Below are positions 25,972 through 34,365 of a stretch of 64,000 nt of DNA, piece by piece; position 1 is the first letter of the stretch; the number at the start of each line of letters is the position of its first letter. The DNA lies in contig JBJOOR010000014.1 of assembly GCA_046051225.1 (NCBI GenBank), positions 1-64,000 on the forward strand, in the 5' to 3' direction. The position numbers were made by a program, and so were the translations under genes. The stretch is from CAIODY01 sp046051225. GTDB taxonomy: Bacteria; Bacteroidota; Bacteroidia; Chitinophagales; CAIODY01. The notes under the pieces were generated by a model that did not search any database, had not been told where the DNA came from, and worked only from the letters and a program-made list of their open reading frames with translations.

Positions 25972-26052
25972 ACCATTACCCTTTAAAAAGATAATGGTAT
26001 TGTTTTCGAGAAAAATATTTTTTAACAATTAACTAAAGACATTTAAAAGATT

Positions 26053-26142
26053 ATGCCTTGCGGAAAGAAAAGAAAACGTCACAAAATTGCAACTCACAAA
26101 CGTAAAAAGCGTTTACGCAAAAACCGTCATAAAAAGAAATAA
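26053..26142 (+). CDS. AURKAIP1/COX24-domain ribosome-associated microprotein, 29 aa
   Basis: A 29-residue, extremely basic peptide (MPCGKKRKRHKIATHKRKKR, then LRKNRHKKK) with 16 Lys/Arg and several His residues. This is the short AURKAIP1/COX24-type protein found across Bacteroidota, related to mitochondrial mS38 and to mycobacterial bS22, both known components of the small ribosomal subunit. It is expected to bind 16S rRNA. It is too short for most gene callers. ATG start 81 bases after the TPR gene, and a terminator-like hairpin follows at 26177. Its closeness to rng (RNase G, a 16S rRNA 5' end maturase) fits a ribosome role. Confidence 0.88.
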   Translation: MPCGKKRKRHKIATHKRKKRLRKNRHKKK

Positions 26143-26176
26143 TTTTCCTTTTTAAACATCATTTAATCAATAATTA

Positions 26177-26222
26177 TTACCGCTGTTGTAAACCACTTAA
26201 TAATAGTTTATAACAGCGGTAA
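26177..26222 (+). terminator. Hairpin terminator after the ribosomal microprotein gene
   Basis: Arms of 17 bases (TTACCGCTGTTGTAAAC / GTTTATAACAGCGGTAA, one G-T pair) around a 12-base loop, 34 bases after the microprotein stop. It lacks a long T run (TTGTTGTTG follows), so termination efficiency is uncertain. Confidence 0.6.
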
Positions 26223-26331
26223 TTGTTGTTGTATTTCTGCAATTTTCTTTTATAGAAAGCTAGCATCATTTATATGTCTTTAATATAAAGCATAATTGTA
26301 GAGTTATGCCTTATAAAAAAAGAATTACGAA

Positions 26332-27882
26332 TTGAACAAAGAACTAATAGTAAACGTTGACGCCAAAGGCGTTGAGATTGCGTTATTGGAAGATAAGAAA
26401 TTAATAGAATTTCATCGAGAAAAAACCGATAATCAATTTAATGTAGGCGATATATATTTAGGCAAAGTAACCAAACTTATGCCTAGCCTTAATGCTGCCT
26501 TTGTAGAAGTAGGGCACGAAAAGGAAGCCTTTCTGCATTATACCGATTTAGGCCCCAACGTCAGGTCGCTAATGAAATTTACCAATACAGTAATCAATGG
26601 GCAAAATTTAAAAAACCTAAATGGATTTAAACTAGAAGCCGAGATTGTAAAAACTGGAAAAATAAATCAAGTATTATTATCCAAGCAGCCTATTTTAGTT
26701 CAGATATTAAAAGAACCTATTAATACAAAAGGTCCAAGATTAAACGCCGAGATATCATTACCAGGCAGATTTTTAGTACTTACTCCATTTACTAATCATG
26801 TTTCTATTTCAAAAAAAATAGCAGCCCGAGAAGAACGCCAACGATTAACCAATATTATAGATAGTATTCGCCCCGAAAACTTTGGCGTAATACTAAGAAC
26901 AGCAGCCGAAAACAAGAACACAGCCGAATTGCACCAAGATATGCTGCAACTAATGTCAAAATGGGAAACCATGGCTGCCGAATTATTATCAGCTACACCA
27001 CCCAAAAAAGTAGCCAGCGAATTAGATAAAACAAGCTCGATTTTAAGAGATTTATTAAACGATAGTTTTAATAGAATAGTAGTAAATGATAAAATAGTTC
27101 AACAAGATATTAAAGCCTATATTAGCAAGATAGCACCAGGTAAAGAAAGCATAGTACATCTGCACAATGCTGGCATGAGCATCTTTGATGCAAATGGTGT
27201 TACACTTCAAATAAAAGCATCATTTGGCAAACAAGTATCGCTACCAAGTGGCGGTTCATTAATTATTGAAAAGACCGAAGCACTTCATGTAATAGATGTA
27301 AATAGTGGACACAATATGGGGTCGGCTCATAAAGACCATGAAGAAAATTTATTAAAATTAAATACTGAAGCCGCTTTAGAAGTAGCCCGTCAGCTTCGAT
27401 TAAGAGATATGGGCGGCATTATCATTATCGATTTTATTGATATGCGCAATCCTAAAAGCCGTGTTGCATTATTTAATTCGATACGAGATGCCATGAAAAA
27501 TGATAGAGCTAAGCATACCATTTTGCCGCCTAGCAAATTTGGTTTAATGCAATTAACTCGTCAACGTGTTCGTCCTGAAATTGAAATAGTAACTACTGAA
27601 GTTTGCCCAACCTGCAATGGTTCGGGCAAAATTAGTGCAAGTATTTTAGTGATAGAAGATATTGAAAAAGCACTTCATAATTTATTGGTAAACAATAATC
27701 ATTCAAAAATAAATTTAATAGTTCATCCATTTGTTGAAAGCTATTTGAAACGTGGCTTTATTAGTAAAAACTGGCAATGGATGATGAAATATAAAAAGAT
27801 GATAACCATTTTATCGGATGCTAATTTACCATTAACTTCATTCAGGCTTTTAGACAAAAACAAAGAAGCTATTTCGATATAA
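26332..27882 (+). CDS. rng: Ribonuclease G/E family endoribonuclease
   Basis: Single-strand endoribonuclease that matures the 16S rRNA 5' end and helps mRNA decay. The 516-aa product has the family's N-terminal start (NKELIVNVDAKGVEIALLED), an S1-like RNA-binding region at about residues 37-125 (VGDIYLGKVTKLMPSLNAAF), the catalytic DNase I-like core with VIDVNSGHNMGSA near 322 and GGIIIIDFIDM near 362 supplying the metal-binding aspartates, and the Zn-link CPTCNGSGK near 425. Length matches RNase G rather than the longer RNase E; no C-terminal scaffold is present. Start is TTG 26332, fixed by the conserved N-terminus. Confidence 0.95.
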   Translation: MNKELIVNVDAKGVEIALLEDKKLIEFHREKTDNQFNVGDIYLGKVTKLMPSLNAAFVEVGHEKEAFLHYTDLGPNVRSLMKFTNTVINGQNLKNLNGFKLEAEIVKTGKINQVLLSKQPILVQILKEPINTKGPRLNAEISLPGRFLVLTPFTNHVSISKKIAAREERQRLTNIIDSIRPENFGVILRTAAENKNTAELHQDMLQLMSKWETMAAELLSATPPKKVASELDKTSSILRDLLNDSFNRIVVNDKIVQQDIKAYISKIAPGKESIVHLHNAGMSIFDANGVTLQIKASFGKQVSLPSGGSLIIEKTEALHVIDVNSGHNMGSAHKDHEENLLKLNTEAALEVARQLRLRDMGGIIIIDFIDMRNPKSRVALFNSIRDAMKNDRAKHTILPPSKFGLMQLTRQRVRPEIEIVTTEVCPTCNGSGKISASILVIEDIEKALHNLLVNNNHSKINLIVHPFVESYLKRGFISKNWQWMMKYKKMITILSDANLPLTSFRLLDKNKEAISI

Positions 27883-27944
27883 TTTTTCTTACATTCTGAT
27901 TTTAAATTGTTGTAAGTTTGAATTATATTTTAATTCGAAACACA

Positions 27945-29015
27945 TTGCCTTTTTTATTTAAAATTTATTGTATGATGATGTTGCACTATTCGGGTAGTGT
28001 GCCATCACAAGTGTTATATCAACGCAATTACCCAACAAACTATTTTCATCTTCCGCTTGCAAATAAAATTTTATTAGCAGGCAATTTTGGCGAACTACGC
28101 CCTAATCATTTTCATAGTGGTTGGGATATTAAAACAAATAATACCGAAGGTTATCCAGTTCATGCCGCTCAACTAGGATTTGTATCCAGAATAAAACTAG
28201 CTAAAAAAGGATATGGTTTGGCCGTTTATATTACACATCCAAATGGTTTTACAACCGTGTATGCTCATTTAAGTAAATTAAATAATAAGCTGAATATATA
28301 TTTAAAAGCCGAGCAACAAAAACAAAATAAAAACGAAGTAGATTTTAATATAAAGGCTAATGAATTGAAAATAAGTAATGATGAAATAGTGGCCTACAGT
28401 GGCAATTCGGGTAGTAGCGAAGCACCGCATTTGCATTTTGAAATAAGAGATGCATTTACCGAAGAAGCAATTAATCCATCATTTTTTAGATTACCAATAA
28501 ATGATGATGAGAAACCTTTGATCAATAAAATTGGAATTTATAGTTGGAATGAAAATACCGATGTGTCAAATTTCCAAATTCATACATTATCAACAATAGA
28601 AATAAACGAAGAAGAAATAAAAAAATGTGTAGTGGTTAAAAATCCAATAATAGGTGTGGCAGTAGCTGGTTTTGATGTACAAAATAATACTAATGATAGT
28701 AAACTAGGATTAACATCTATCACACTTTTACAAGATAATAACAAAATCTGCCATATATATTTTGATAGATTAAACTTTGCTGAAACAAAAAGAATTAACT
28801 TTATGGTTGATACAATTCAACAAAAAAAAAAGAATGTTGATTGGTATAAACTATATTTACCAAAGCTAAATGTTTCATCATTTTATAAAAACAAAAATGA
28901 AGGAAAAATTGTTTTAGAAAAAAATAAGATGGTAAATTTTAAAATCATTGTTTCTGATTTTACAGAGCATAAAAAAACTTTAAAATTTTCTGTTATCTAT
29001 AAACCAAATAATTAA
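27945..29015 (+). CDS. M23-family peptidoglycan metallopeptidase
   Basis: A zinc endopeptidase expected to cut peptide cross-links of the cell wall in the periplasm. The product (about 356 aa) has the LytM-type core with HSGWDIKT (first His and Asp zinc ligands) about 60 residues from the N-terminus, an inserted segment, then HLHFEIRD (HxH motif) near residue 165. The C-terminal 170 residues are a beta-rich region without a known name. The frame is open from TTG 27918, but that TTG ends a TAAGTTTG promoter box; TTG 27945 or the ATG run at 27972 are better starts, 27945 giving the better (still weak) signal sequence. The stop codon overlaps the ATG at 29015. Confidence 0.88.
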   Translation: MPFLFKIYCMMMLHYSGSVPSQVLYQRNYPTNYFHLPLANKILLAGNFGELRPNHFHSGWDIKTNNTEGYPVHAAQLGFVSRIKLAKKGYGLAVYITHPNGFTTVYAHLSKLNNKLNIYLKAEQQKQNKNEVDFNIKANELKISNDEIVAYSGNSGSSEAPHLHFEIRDAFTEEAINPSFFRLPINDDEKPLINKIGIYSWNENTDVSNFQIHTLSTIEINEEEIKKCVVVKNPIIGVAVAGFDVQNNTNDSKLGLTSITLLQDNNKICHIYFDRLNFAETKRINFMVDTIQQKKKNVDWYKLYLPKLNVSSFYKNKNEGKIVLEKNKMVNFKIIVSDFTEHKKTLKFSVIYKPNN

Positions 29016-29095
29016 TGAAAAGTGGGATTGAATTAGTTCACAGAGCAATAGCAAAAATTGGCGAACCCCTTTTGAAAATTTTTATCACAAATCAA

Positions 29096-29548
29096 ATGAC
29101 AAAACTAAAAGTAGGTAAAGCAGCTCCAGATTTTTCAAGTACAGACCAACATGGAAAGCCTATAAAGCTTAGCGATTTTAAAGGTAGAAAAGTTGTTTTA
29201 TATTTTTATCCAAAAGACAATACCCCTGGTTGCACAGCGCAAGCTTGCAACTTACGAGATAATTATGATGCTTTACAAAAGAGGGGTTATACTATATTAG
29301 GCGTTAGCCGCGATACAGCTAAATCGCACGAAAGATTTATTAAGCAATTTGAATTACCATTTAGTTTAGTGGTAGATACTGATTTGAAAATAAATAAATT
29401 GTTTGATGTGTGGGGCGAAAAAATGATGTTTGGTAGAAAGTATTTAGGTACTATAAGAACAACATTTGTGATTGATGAAAAAGGAATAATTGAAGAAATA
29501 ATTGGTGATGTGGATACGGAAAATCATAGCCAACAAATTTTAAAATAA
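29096..29548 (+). CDS. bcp: Thioredoxin-dependent thiol peroxidase, BCP-type peroxiredoxin
   Basis: Reduces hydrogen peroxide and organic hydroperoxides with electrons from thioredoxin, in the cytoplasm. From ATG 29096 the product is 150 aa, the usual BCP length, beginning MTKLKVGKAAPDF. The peroxidatic cysteine lies in YPKDNTPGCT (Cys46) and a resolving cysteine follows five residues later (CTAQAC, Cys51), the alpha-type BCP arrangement. An in-frame ATG at 29015, overlapping the stop of the M23 gene, would add 27 residues (MKSGIELVHRAIAKIG...), which is a possible but less likely start. The gene is probably cotranscribed with the M23 gene. Confidence 0.93.
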   Translation: MTKLKVGKAAPDFSSTDQHGKPIKLSDFKGRKVVLYFYPKDNTPGCTAQACNLRDNYDALQKRGYTILGVSRDTAKSHERFIKQFELPFSLVVDTDLKINKLFDVWGEKMMFGRKYLGTIRTTFVIDEKGIIEEIIGDVDTENHSQQILK

Positions 29549-29602
29549 AGTTTGTTGATTAAATAAAATTTGTAGTTTTAACGTCTAAAAAAATAAAAAC
29601 GT

Positions 29603-30430
29603 ATGATTAAAAAAATTACCCTTCTTTCAGCTTTTGCTGTGGCATCTTTTATTGCAATTGATAGCCAATTAAATGTAGCCGTTTCTGATTCAAATGGTAA
29701 ATCTGGTTATGCTGGCGATCCTGCTGGTGGTTCTAAAACTTGTGCAAGAAGTGGTTGCCATAGCGATTTTGGCACTACAGCTTTTACTGCACCTGCTTCA
29801 ACTATTTCTTTTAAAGATGCTGGTGGAAATGAAGTATATTATTATACTGGTGGAGCTACTTATACTGTAACTATTAATGCCATGAATCATATTGCAAAAG
29901 CAGGGTTTAATTGCATTATAGAGGATAATAGCGCTGCAAAAATGGGTACATTTGCATCGGGCACCGGTAGTCAATTGTTAAATGGCTATGTATCACATAC
30001 AGGTGCTGGCAATTCGGGTTCAAATAAAAGTTGGTCGTTTACTTGGGTGGCTCCAGCCGCTGGTTCTGGCAGTTTAACATTATATGCTTCTGTAAATAGA
30101 GCTGATAATAGTTTTACATCATCAGGGGATAGTATTTTTGTAGCTACAAGAATATTAACTGATGGTGCCAATGGTATTGCTGATATTCATTCGGCTAACA
30201 ATTTAATTATTGCACCTAACCCTGCTACTAGCTTTATTACTATTCAATCAGCTGATTTATCAGCTACAAATAATGTGGCTATTTATGCATTAAATGGCGA
30301 ATTGATGATAAGCCAAATATTGAACTTAAAAAATCAATCTATTGCTATTGATAATTTGAATAAAGGAATTTATTTAGTTCAAGTATCGAATGACAAAGGA
30401 ACTTTTGTGAAGAAATTTGTAAAAGAATGA
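29603..30430 (+). CDS. T9SS type A secreted protein with choice-of-anchor V-like N-terminal domain and CX4CH motif
   Basis: A 275-aa secreted protein. After the signal peptide (MIKKITLLSAFAVASFIAI), residues about 35-60 read GYAGDPAGGSKTCARSGCHS; the CARSGCH part is a CX4CH motif, a known variant of the c-type haem-binding CXXCH. A beta-sandwich region follows (YTVTINAMNHIAKAGFNCII, SWSFTWVAPAAGSGSLTLYA), resembling the choice-of-anchor V / reeler-like domain. The last 75 residues (LIIAPNPATSFITIQS, VAIYALNGELM, LNKGIYLVQVSNDKGTFVKK) are a type A sorting domain. Haem binding is inference from the motif only. A terminator follows at once. Confidence 0.85.
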   Translation: MIKKITLLSAFAVASFIAIDSQLNVAVSDSNGKSGYAGDPAGGSKTCARSGCHSDFGTTAFTAPASTISFKDAGGNEVYYYTGGATYTVTINAMNHIAKAGFNCIIEDNSAAKMGTFASGTGSQLLNGYVSHTGAGNSGSNKSWSFTWVAPAAGSGSLTLYASVNRADNSFTSSGDSIFVATRILTDGANGIADIHSANNLIIAPNPATSFITIQSADLSATNNVAIYALNGELMISQILNLKNQSIAIDNLNKGIYLVQVSNDKGTFVKKFVKE

Positions 30431-30450
30431 TTTAATATTTTCTGCTATAA

Positions 30451-30482
30451 AAAAAAGCCTCGAAATACTTCGAGGCTTTTTT
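30451..30482 (+). terminator. Rho-independent terminator
   Basis: Perfect 14-bp arms (six A, GCCTCGAA / TTCGAGGC, six T) around a 4-base loop, 20 bases after the T9SS type A gene. Confidence 0.93.
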
Positions 30483-30546
30483 ATTGTTTCTAAATCGTAT
30501 GAGATACCATTCTTTATTTTTTCTATTTTTGTAATTATTTTTTACA

Positions 30547-31713
30547 ATGAAACTGTTATTTGGTTTTCTTTTTTTACTGTTTCCATTAATGCTTTTTTCG
30601 CAATCAGATAGCATTCGAATCAATTATATTGATATTGATAAGGCTATAGAACAATCTAAACAGCAACATAAACCAGTTTTTTTTATGTGTTATGCATCTT
30701 GGTGTTCGCATTGCCATAAAATGCGAACTGAAGTATTTAAAGATTCGGCAGTAGCATCTTTTTATAATATGCATTATGTATGTGCTGCAATGGATATGGA
30801 AAAAGGCGATGGTATAGCATGGCATGATAAACTTCGAATTAGAAATTATCCTACACTTATTTATTTAGATAGTAATGGAACAATATTGTATAGATTAGCT
30901 GGTGAATTTACAGCAGCTAATTTTATTGCCGAAGGTAAAAATGCAATGATAATTCAAAACCAATTACCATTTATAAAGCAGCAATTTGAAAGCGATATTA
31001 CTAATGGTACTAATTGTTTAGCTTATATTTTGGCATTGCGAAAAGGTGACATGGATGCGGTTGAGCCTGCTAAAAAATACTTCACTACTCAATCTGATGA
31101 GCAATTGCTTACCATATTAAATTGGCGAATTTTTGCAAATGGAATTACTGCTATTAATTCTCGTGAGTTTCAATTTGTATTAGCCCATCAAAAAGAGTTT
31201 GCAGCCATTACTTCAACATTTAGGGTGGATAGAAAAATAACCACTACTGTAGTTGAATTATTATATCCTTTTGTAAATTCAAAAGATACTATTAATTATT
31301 TAAAATATCGGCCATTAGCTATTAGCATGAGAAACAAAAAAGTCGATTCGTTGGTATTTACTTACGATATTGCTTTGGCCGAAGCTACTAGCAATTGGGG
31401 ACTTTATCAATTTATTACTAAGCAATATGTAAATACTTTTATTAGTACAGATTATTTTTCATTAAACCATGTAGCTAAAGTTTATTTACAGCATATAGAT
31501 GATAAAGTAGCATTACAACAAGCTATTAATTGGGTAAATAAATCTATTTTAATACATGAAGAATACCCCACTTATATTTTATTTGCTCAACTAAATAAAA
31601 AAATAGGCAATACAAAAGATGCTATTGATGCTGCCGAAAAAGGAAAAAAAATAGCTGAAAAATTGGGGTGGGATACTAAAGAAGCAAATGAATTATTGCA
31701 TGAATTAAAATAG
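30547..31713 (+). CDS. Secreted thioredoxin-like protein
   Basis: A 388-aa protein with a signal peptide (MKLLFGFLFLLFPLMLFSQS) and a thioredoxin-fold domain at about residues 35-140. The active site is CYASWCSHCHKM, i.e. WCSHC instead of WCGPC, followed by the cis-Pro segment IRNYPTLIYLDSNG and RLAGEF. The remaining 240 residues are helical with tandem repeats (AINWVNKSILIHEEYPTYILFAQL...), possibly TPR-like. It likely handles disulfides in the periplasm. A TATTTTTG box lies at 30524-30531, 15 bases before the ATG, suggesting its own promoter and a very short leader; the preceding terminator separates it from the upstream gene. Confidence 0.88.
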   Translation: MKLLFGFLFLLFPLMLFSQSDSIRINYIDIDKAIEQSKQQHKPVFFMCYASWCSHCHKMRTEVFKDSAVASFYNMHYVCAAMDMEKGDGIAWHDKLRIRNYPTLIYLDSNGTILYRLAGEFTAANFIAEGKNAMIIQNQLPFIKQQFESDITNGTNCLAYILALRKGDMDAVEPAKKYFTTQSDEQLLTILNWRIFANGITAINSREFQFVLAHQKEFAAITSTFRVDRKITTTVVELLYPFVNSKDTINYLKYRPLAISMRNKKVDSLVFTYDIALAEATSNWGLYQFITKQYVNTFISTDYFSLNHVAKVYLQHIDDKVALQQAINWVNKSILIHEEYPTYILFAQLNKKIGNTKDAIDAAEKGKKIAEKLGWDTKEANELLHELK

Positions 31714-31729
31714 ATTTACACTACTTGAA

Positions 31730-31766
31730 AATAGCCCCGATAAATAATGATTTTATCGGGGCTATT
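31730..31766. terminator. Bidirectional terminator between convergent genes
   Basis: 15-bp arms (AATAGCCCCGATAAA / TTTATCGGGGCTATT) around a small loop, between the stops of the thioredoxin-like gene (plus) and the acyl-CoA dehydrogenase gene (minus). It shares the sequence TTTTATCGGGGCT with the terminator at 42601-42632. Confidence 0.85.
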
Positions 31767-31791
31767 GTATCTTATAAAAATATTATATTAA

Positions 31792-32976
31792 TTATTTAAA
31801 CGCATTTAATCCTGTTACATCTTGCCCAGTAATCAACAAATGAATATCGTGTGTGCCTTCGTAAGTGATAACGCTTTCTAAATTCATTGAATGACGCATC
31901 ATGCTGTATTCGCCTGTGATGCCCATTCCGCCTAATATCTGACGACCTTCACGAGCAATTTGAATTGCCATGTTCACGTTGTTTCTTTTCGCCATGCTGA
32001 TTTGTGCAGCGGTTGCTCTACCTTCATTTTTCAACACACCCAATCGCCAAGTGAGTAATTGTGCTTTGGTAATTTCAGTAATCATTTCCGCCAATTTCTT
32101 TTGTGTTAATTGAAATTGCCCGATTGGTTTTCCAAATTGAATGCGTTCTTTTGAATAACGCAAAGCCGTATCATAACAGTCCAAAGCCGCTCCCAAAGCG
32201 CCCCATGCAATACCATAACGAGCTGAACTCAAACAACCCAATGGTCCTTTCAAACCTTGTACGTTCGGTAAAATATTTTCTTTAGGTACTTTCACATTAT
32301 CAAAAACCAACTCACCTGTTGCACTTGCACGTAAACTCCATTTACCATGTGTAGTAGGCGTAGTAAAGCCTTCCATGCCACGTTCAACAATTATCCCTTG
32401 AATTTTTCCTGCTTCATTTTTTGCCCAAACCACCGCCACTTGCGCATAAGGCGCATTGCTAATCCACATTTTAGCACCATTCAAAATCACATGTTTACCA
32501 TCGCCTGCATCTTTAATATTCGTAATCATGCTGCCGGGGTCGCTACCATGGCTTGGTTCGGTTAATCCGAAACAACCTAACCATTCGCCACTTGCTAATT
32601 TCGGTAAATATTTTTTGCGTTGTTCTTCGCTGCCATAAGTATAAATTGGGTACATCACTAACGAGCCTTGCACCGATGCTGTAGAACGCAAACCGCTATC
32701 GCAACGCTCCAATTCCATCATCATCAAACCATAGCTGATTTGGTCTAATCCGCCGCCGCCATATTCTGTTGGAATGGTTGGACCGAAGCAACCAATTTCA
32801 CCTAATTGTTTTACCAAGTGTTGAGGAAATTCGGCACGTTGCGCATAATCTTCAATAATTGGCGATACTTCTTTTTTCACCCATTGGCGAACTGAATCAC
32901 GAATCAGTTTGTGTTCGTCAGTCAGCAATTCATCCATCAAATAATAATCGTGATACTCAAATTTATCGGTGTACAT
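31792..32976 (-). CDS. Acyl-CoA dehydrogenase, glutaryl-CoA dehydrogenase type
   Basis: FAD enzyme that oxidises, and in the true glutaryl-CoA enzyme also decarboxylates, an acyl-CoA. The 394-aa product has the three-domain layout, with FAD-binding CFGLTEPSHGSDPGSM near residue 135, WISNAPYAQVAVVWA near 168 and the C-terminal catalytic segment SVITYEGTHDIHLL, in which the glutamate corresponds to the catalytic base of glutaryl-CoA dehydrogenase. The GMGITGEYSMMRHSMNLE stretch also fits that branch. It may serve lysine or tryptophan breakdown; no partner genes are adjacent. The gene looks richer in G+C (CCGCCGCCG runs) than its neighbours, consistent with high expression or a different history. 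ATG start. Confidence 0.92.
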   Translation of the reverse strand: MYTDKFEYHDYYLMDELLTDEHKLIRDSVRQWVKKEVSPIIEDYAQRAEFPQHLVKQLGEIGCFGPTIPTEYGGGGLDQISYGLMMMELERCDSGLRSTASVQGSLVMYPIYTYGSEEQRKKYLPKLASGEWLGCFGLTEPSHGSDPGSMITNIKDAGDGKHVILNGAKMWISNAPYAQVAVVWAKNEAGKIQGIIVERGMEGFTTPTTHGKWSLRASATGELVFDNVKVPKENILPNVQGLKGPLGCLSSARYGIAWGALGAALDCYDTALRYSKERIQFGKPIGQFQLTQKKLAEMITEITKAQLLTWRLGVLKNEGRATAAQISMAKRNNVNMAIQIAREGRQILGGMGITGEYSMMRHSMNLESVITYEGTHDIHLLITGQDVTGLNAFK

Positions 32977-33026
32977 TTTATTTAAAAATTAAAATTTTGA
33001 AATTGAAAATTGGTTTAAAAGTTAGT

Positions 33027-33239
33027 TTATTTTTTATTTTCGAATTGCTTGATAAAATAGGGAACATAAAATTTTCTTCCAATACTAAAAGCAATAGCAA
33101 GAACAAAGCCAGCTATGAACACAGGTTTTACATTAAAATCAAGGTGTTCACTTTTATAAATTAATGCAAACATAAACAACATTGATTGTAACGAAAGCAG
33201 AACCGTAGAGATTTTGAAAATAGCTAATTGTTTAAGCAT
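33027..33239 (-). CDS. Small membrane protein, 70 aa, function unknown
   Basis: A 70-aa product with two likely membrane helices (TVLLSLQSMLFMFALIY and PVFIAGFVLAIAFSI) and a charged C-terminus (KFYVPYFIKQFENKK). It starts with ATG at 33239 in an otherwise gene-free gap between the acyl-CoA dehydrogenase and the RDD gene, on the same strand as both. The hydrophobic pattern and a clean start and stop support a real gene, but I recognise no family. Confidence 0.6.
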   Translation of the reverse strand: MLKQLAIFKISTVLLSLQSMLFMFALIYKSEHLDFNVKPVFIAGFVLAIAFSIGRKFYVPYFIKQFENKK

Positions 33240-33354
33240 AAATTTTTTTTAGAATGACAAAAGTAATAGAAAATTAACGAATGATTTAAGCAGGTATTGT
33301 TTTATTTTTGGGTTTGGAGTTAAATCAAAATATAAAACTACATTCAGTTAAAAA

Positions 33355-34068
33355 TTATCGAGTAAGCACCACATAATCTTTCAATACAATTTTTAAAAAC
33401 TCCAAATTTTTTTCCTGCTGATGTTCTACAATTCCCATTACCTGCATAATTTTTTCGGTGCATTCATCTACTAATTTTGCATGAACTAGATTCTTATGGT
33501 CTTTAAAATCATCTAATACATTTTTAACGGTTAATACATCTTTTTCTGAAAGCCTAGTAACTTGATGATATAGTGGCTGATAATCATTTACTGTTTGAAT
33601 GCGCAATAAATCTGATAATGACAATCGTTGACGTGGATTTAATCTAATAACGACAGTACTTGCAAGCATATCACCTAAGCGTTGATTGTTTTTTGACGAA
33701 CCCACAAACAAAGAAGCTAAAAGTCCAAACGAACCATAAATATCCAAACATCTGAAGCACCAACGAATAGTATAATCTGATGTTTTTAAAGTTGAACTAT
33801 TTAATTTTACAATTTTAATTCCCATTACTCGTTTGCCCCACGATTGACCATTATTAAGCACTTCTATTATTAAATGTAAAAATAAAAAAATTGGAAGTGT
33901 GATTAAGTAGTGTAAGTATTTTGCGTCGCTAAATACGGCAAACATTAACCACAAAAAAATAATTAATACAAAAGCATCTATCACAAAAGCTAACGCTCTA
34001 TCAGCCCAGCTTGCCAACTCATAATCTATTTTAACATGTTGTGTGGTTTGAATGGAAATGCTTTTCAA
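33355..34068 (-). CDS. RDD-family membrane protein
   Basis: A 237-aa inner-membrane protein. The RDD domain spans about residues 12-150: it begins YELASWADRALAFVIDAFVLI (with the Arg-Asp pair R23 and D31), has hydrophobic helices at about 25-45, 50-68 and 105-122, and the conserved WGKRVMGIKIV and RLGDMLASTVVIR segments. The C-terminal 90 residues are soluble and helical (LSEKDVLTVKNVLDDFKDH). RDD proteins are poorly understood; some act in ion or pH handling. Transcribed away from the sensor kinase gene at 34366. Confidence 0.9.
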   Translation of the reverse strand: MKSISIQTTQHVKIDYELASWADRALAFVIDAFVLIIFLWLMFAVFSDAKYLHYLITLPIFLFLHLIIEVLNNGQSWGKRVMGIKIVKLNSSTLKTSDYTIRWCFRCLDIYGSFGLLASLFVGSSKNNQRLGDMLASTVVIRLNPRQRLSLSDLLRIQTVNDYQPLYHQVTRLSEKDVLTVKNVLDDFKDHKNLVHAKLVDECTEKIMQVMGIVEHQQEKNLEFLKIVLKDYVVLTR

Positions 34069-34365
34069 TTGATTTTATTTTACGCAAACTTCTACATTAA
34101 TTCTTCAAAATCAAAATTGAATTTGATAGTATATTTTTTTCGTAATTAAATGTTTTAGAATAATTTATCTAAGTCAATTTTTTTGAAATATACTCCATGG
34201 TAAATACATGGCAGCTTGTTTGGGTTATGATTTTATTTTTTTGAAAAAATAATTAGTTCTATTCTTTTTAATATAAATTTGCTGATGGGATATTTACTTT
34301 GTTAAATATTTTCTTGCTTTTATTAAACCACGTTTGCCTTATTGTTTTCAACCTAAAAAAATAAC
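34069..34365. other. Divergent intergenic region between the RDD and histidine kinase genes
   Basis: 297 bases, very AT-rich, with no credible frame. It must carry promoters in both directions. A TTACTTTG sequence about 70 bases before the kinase ATG resembles a -7 box with one mismatch. No repeat or strong hairpin was noticed. Confidence 0.4.
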
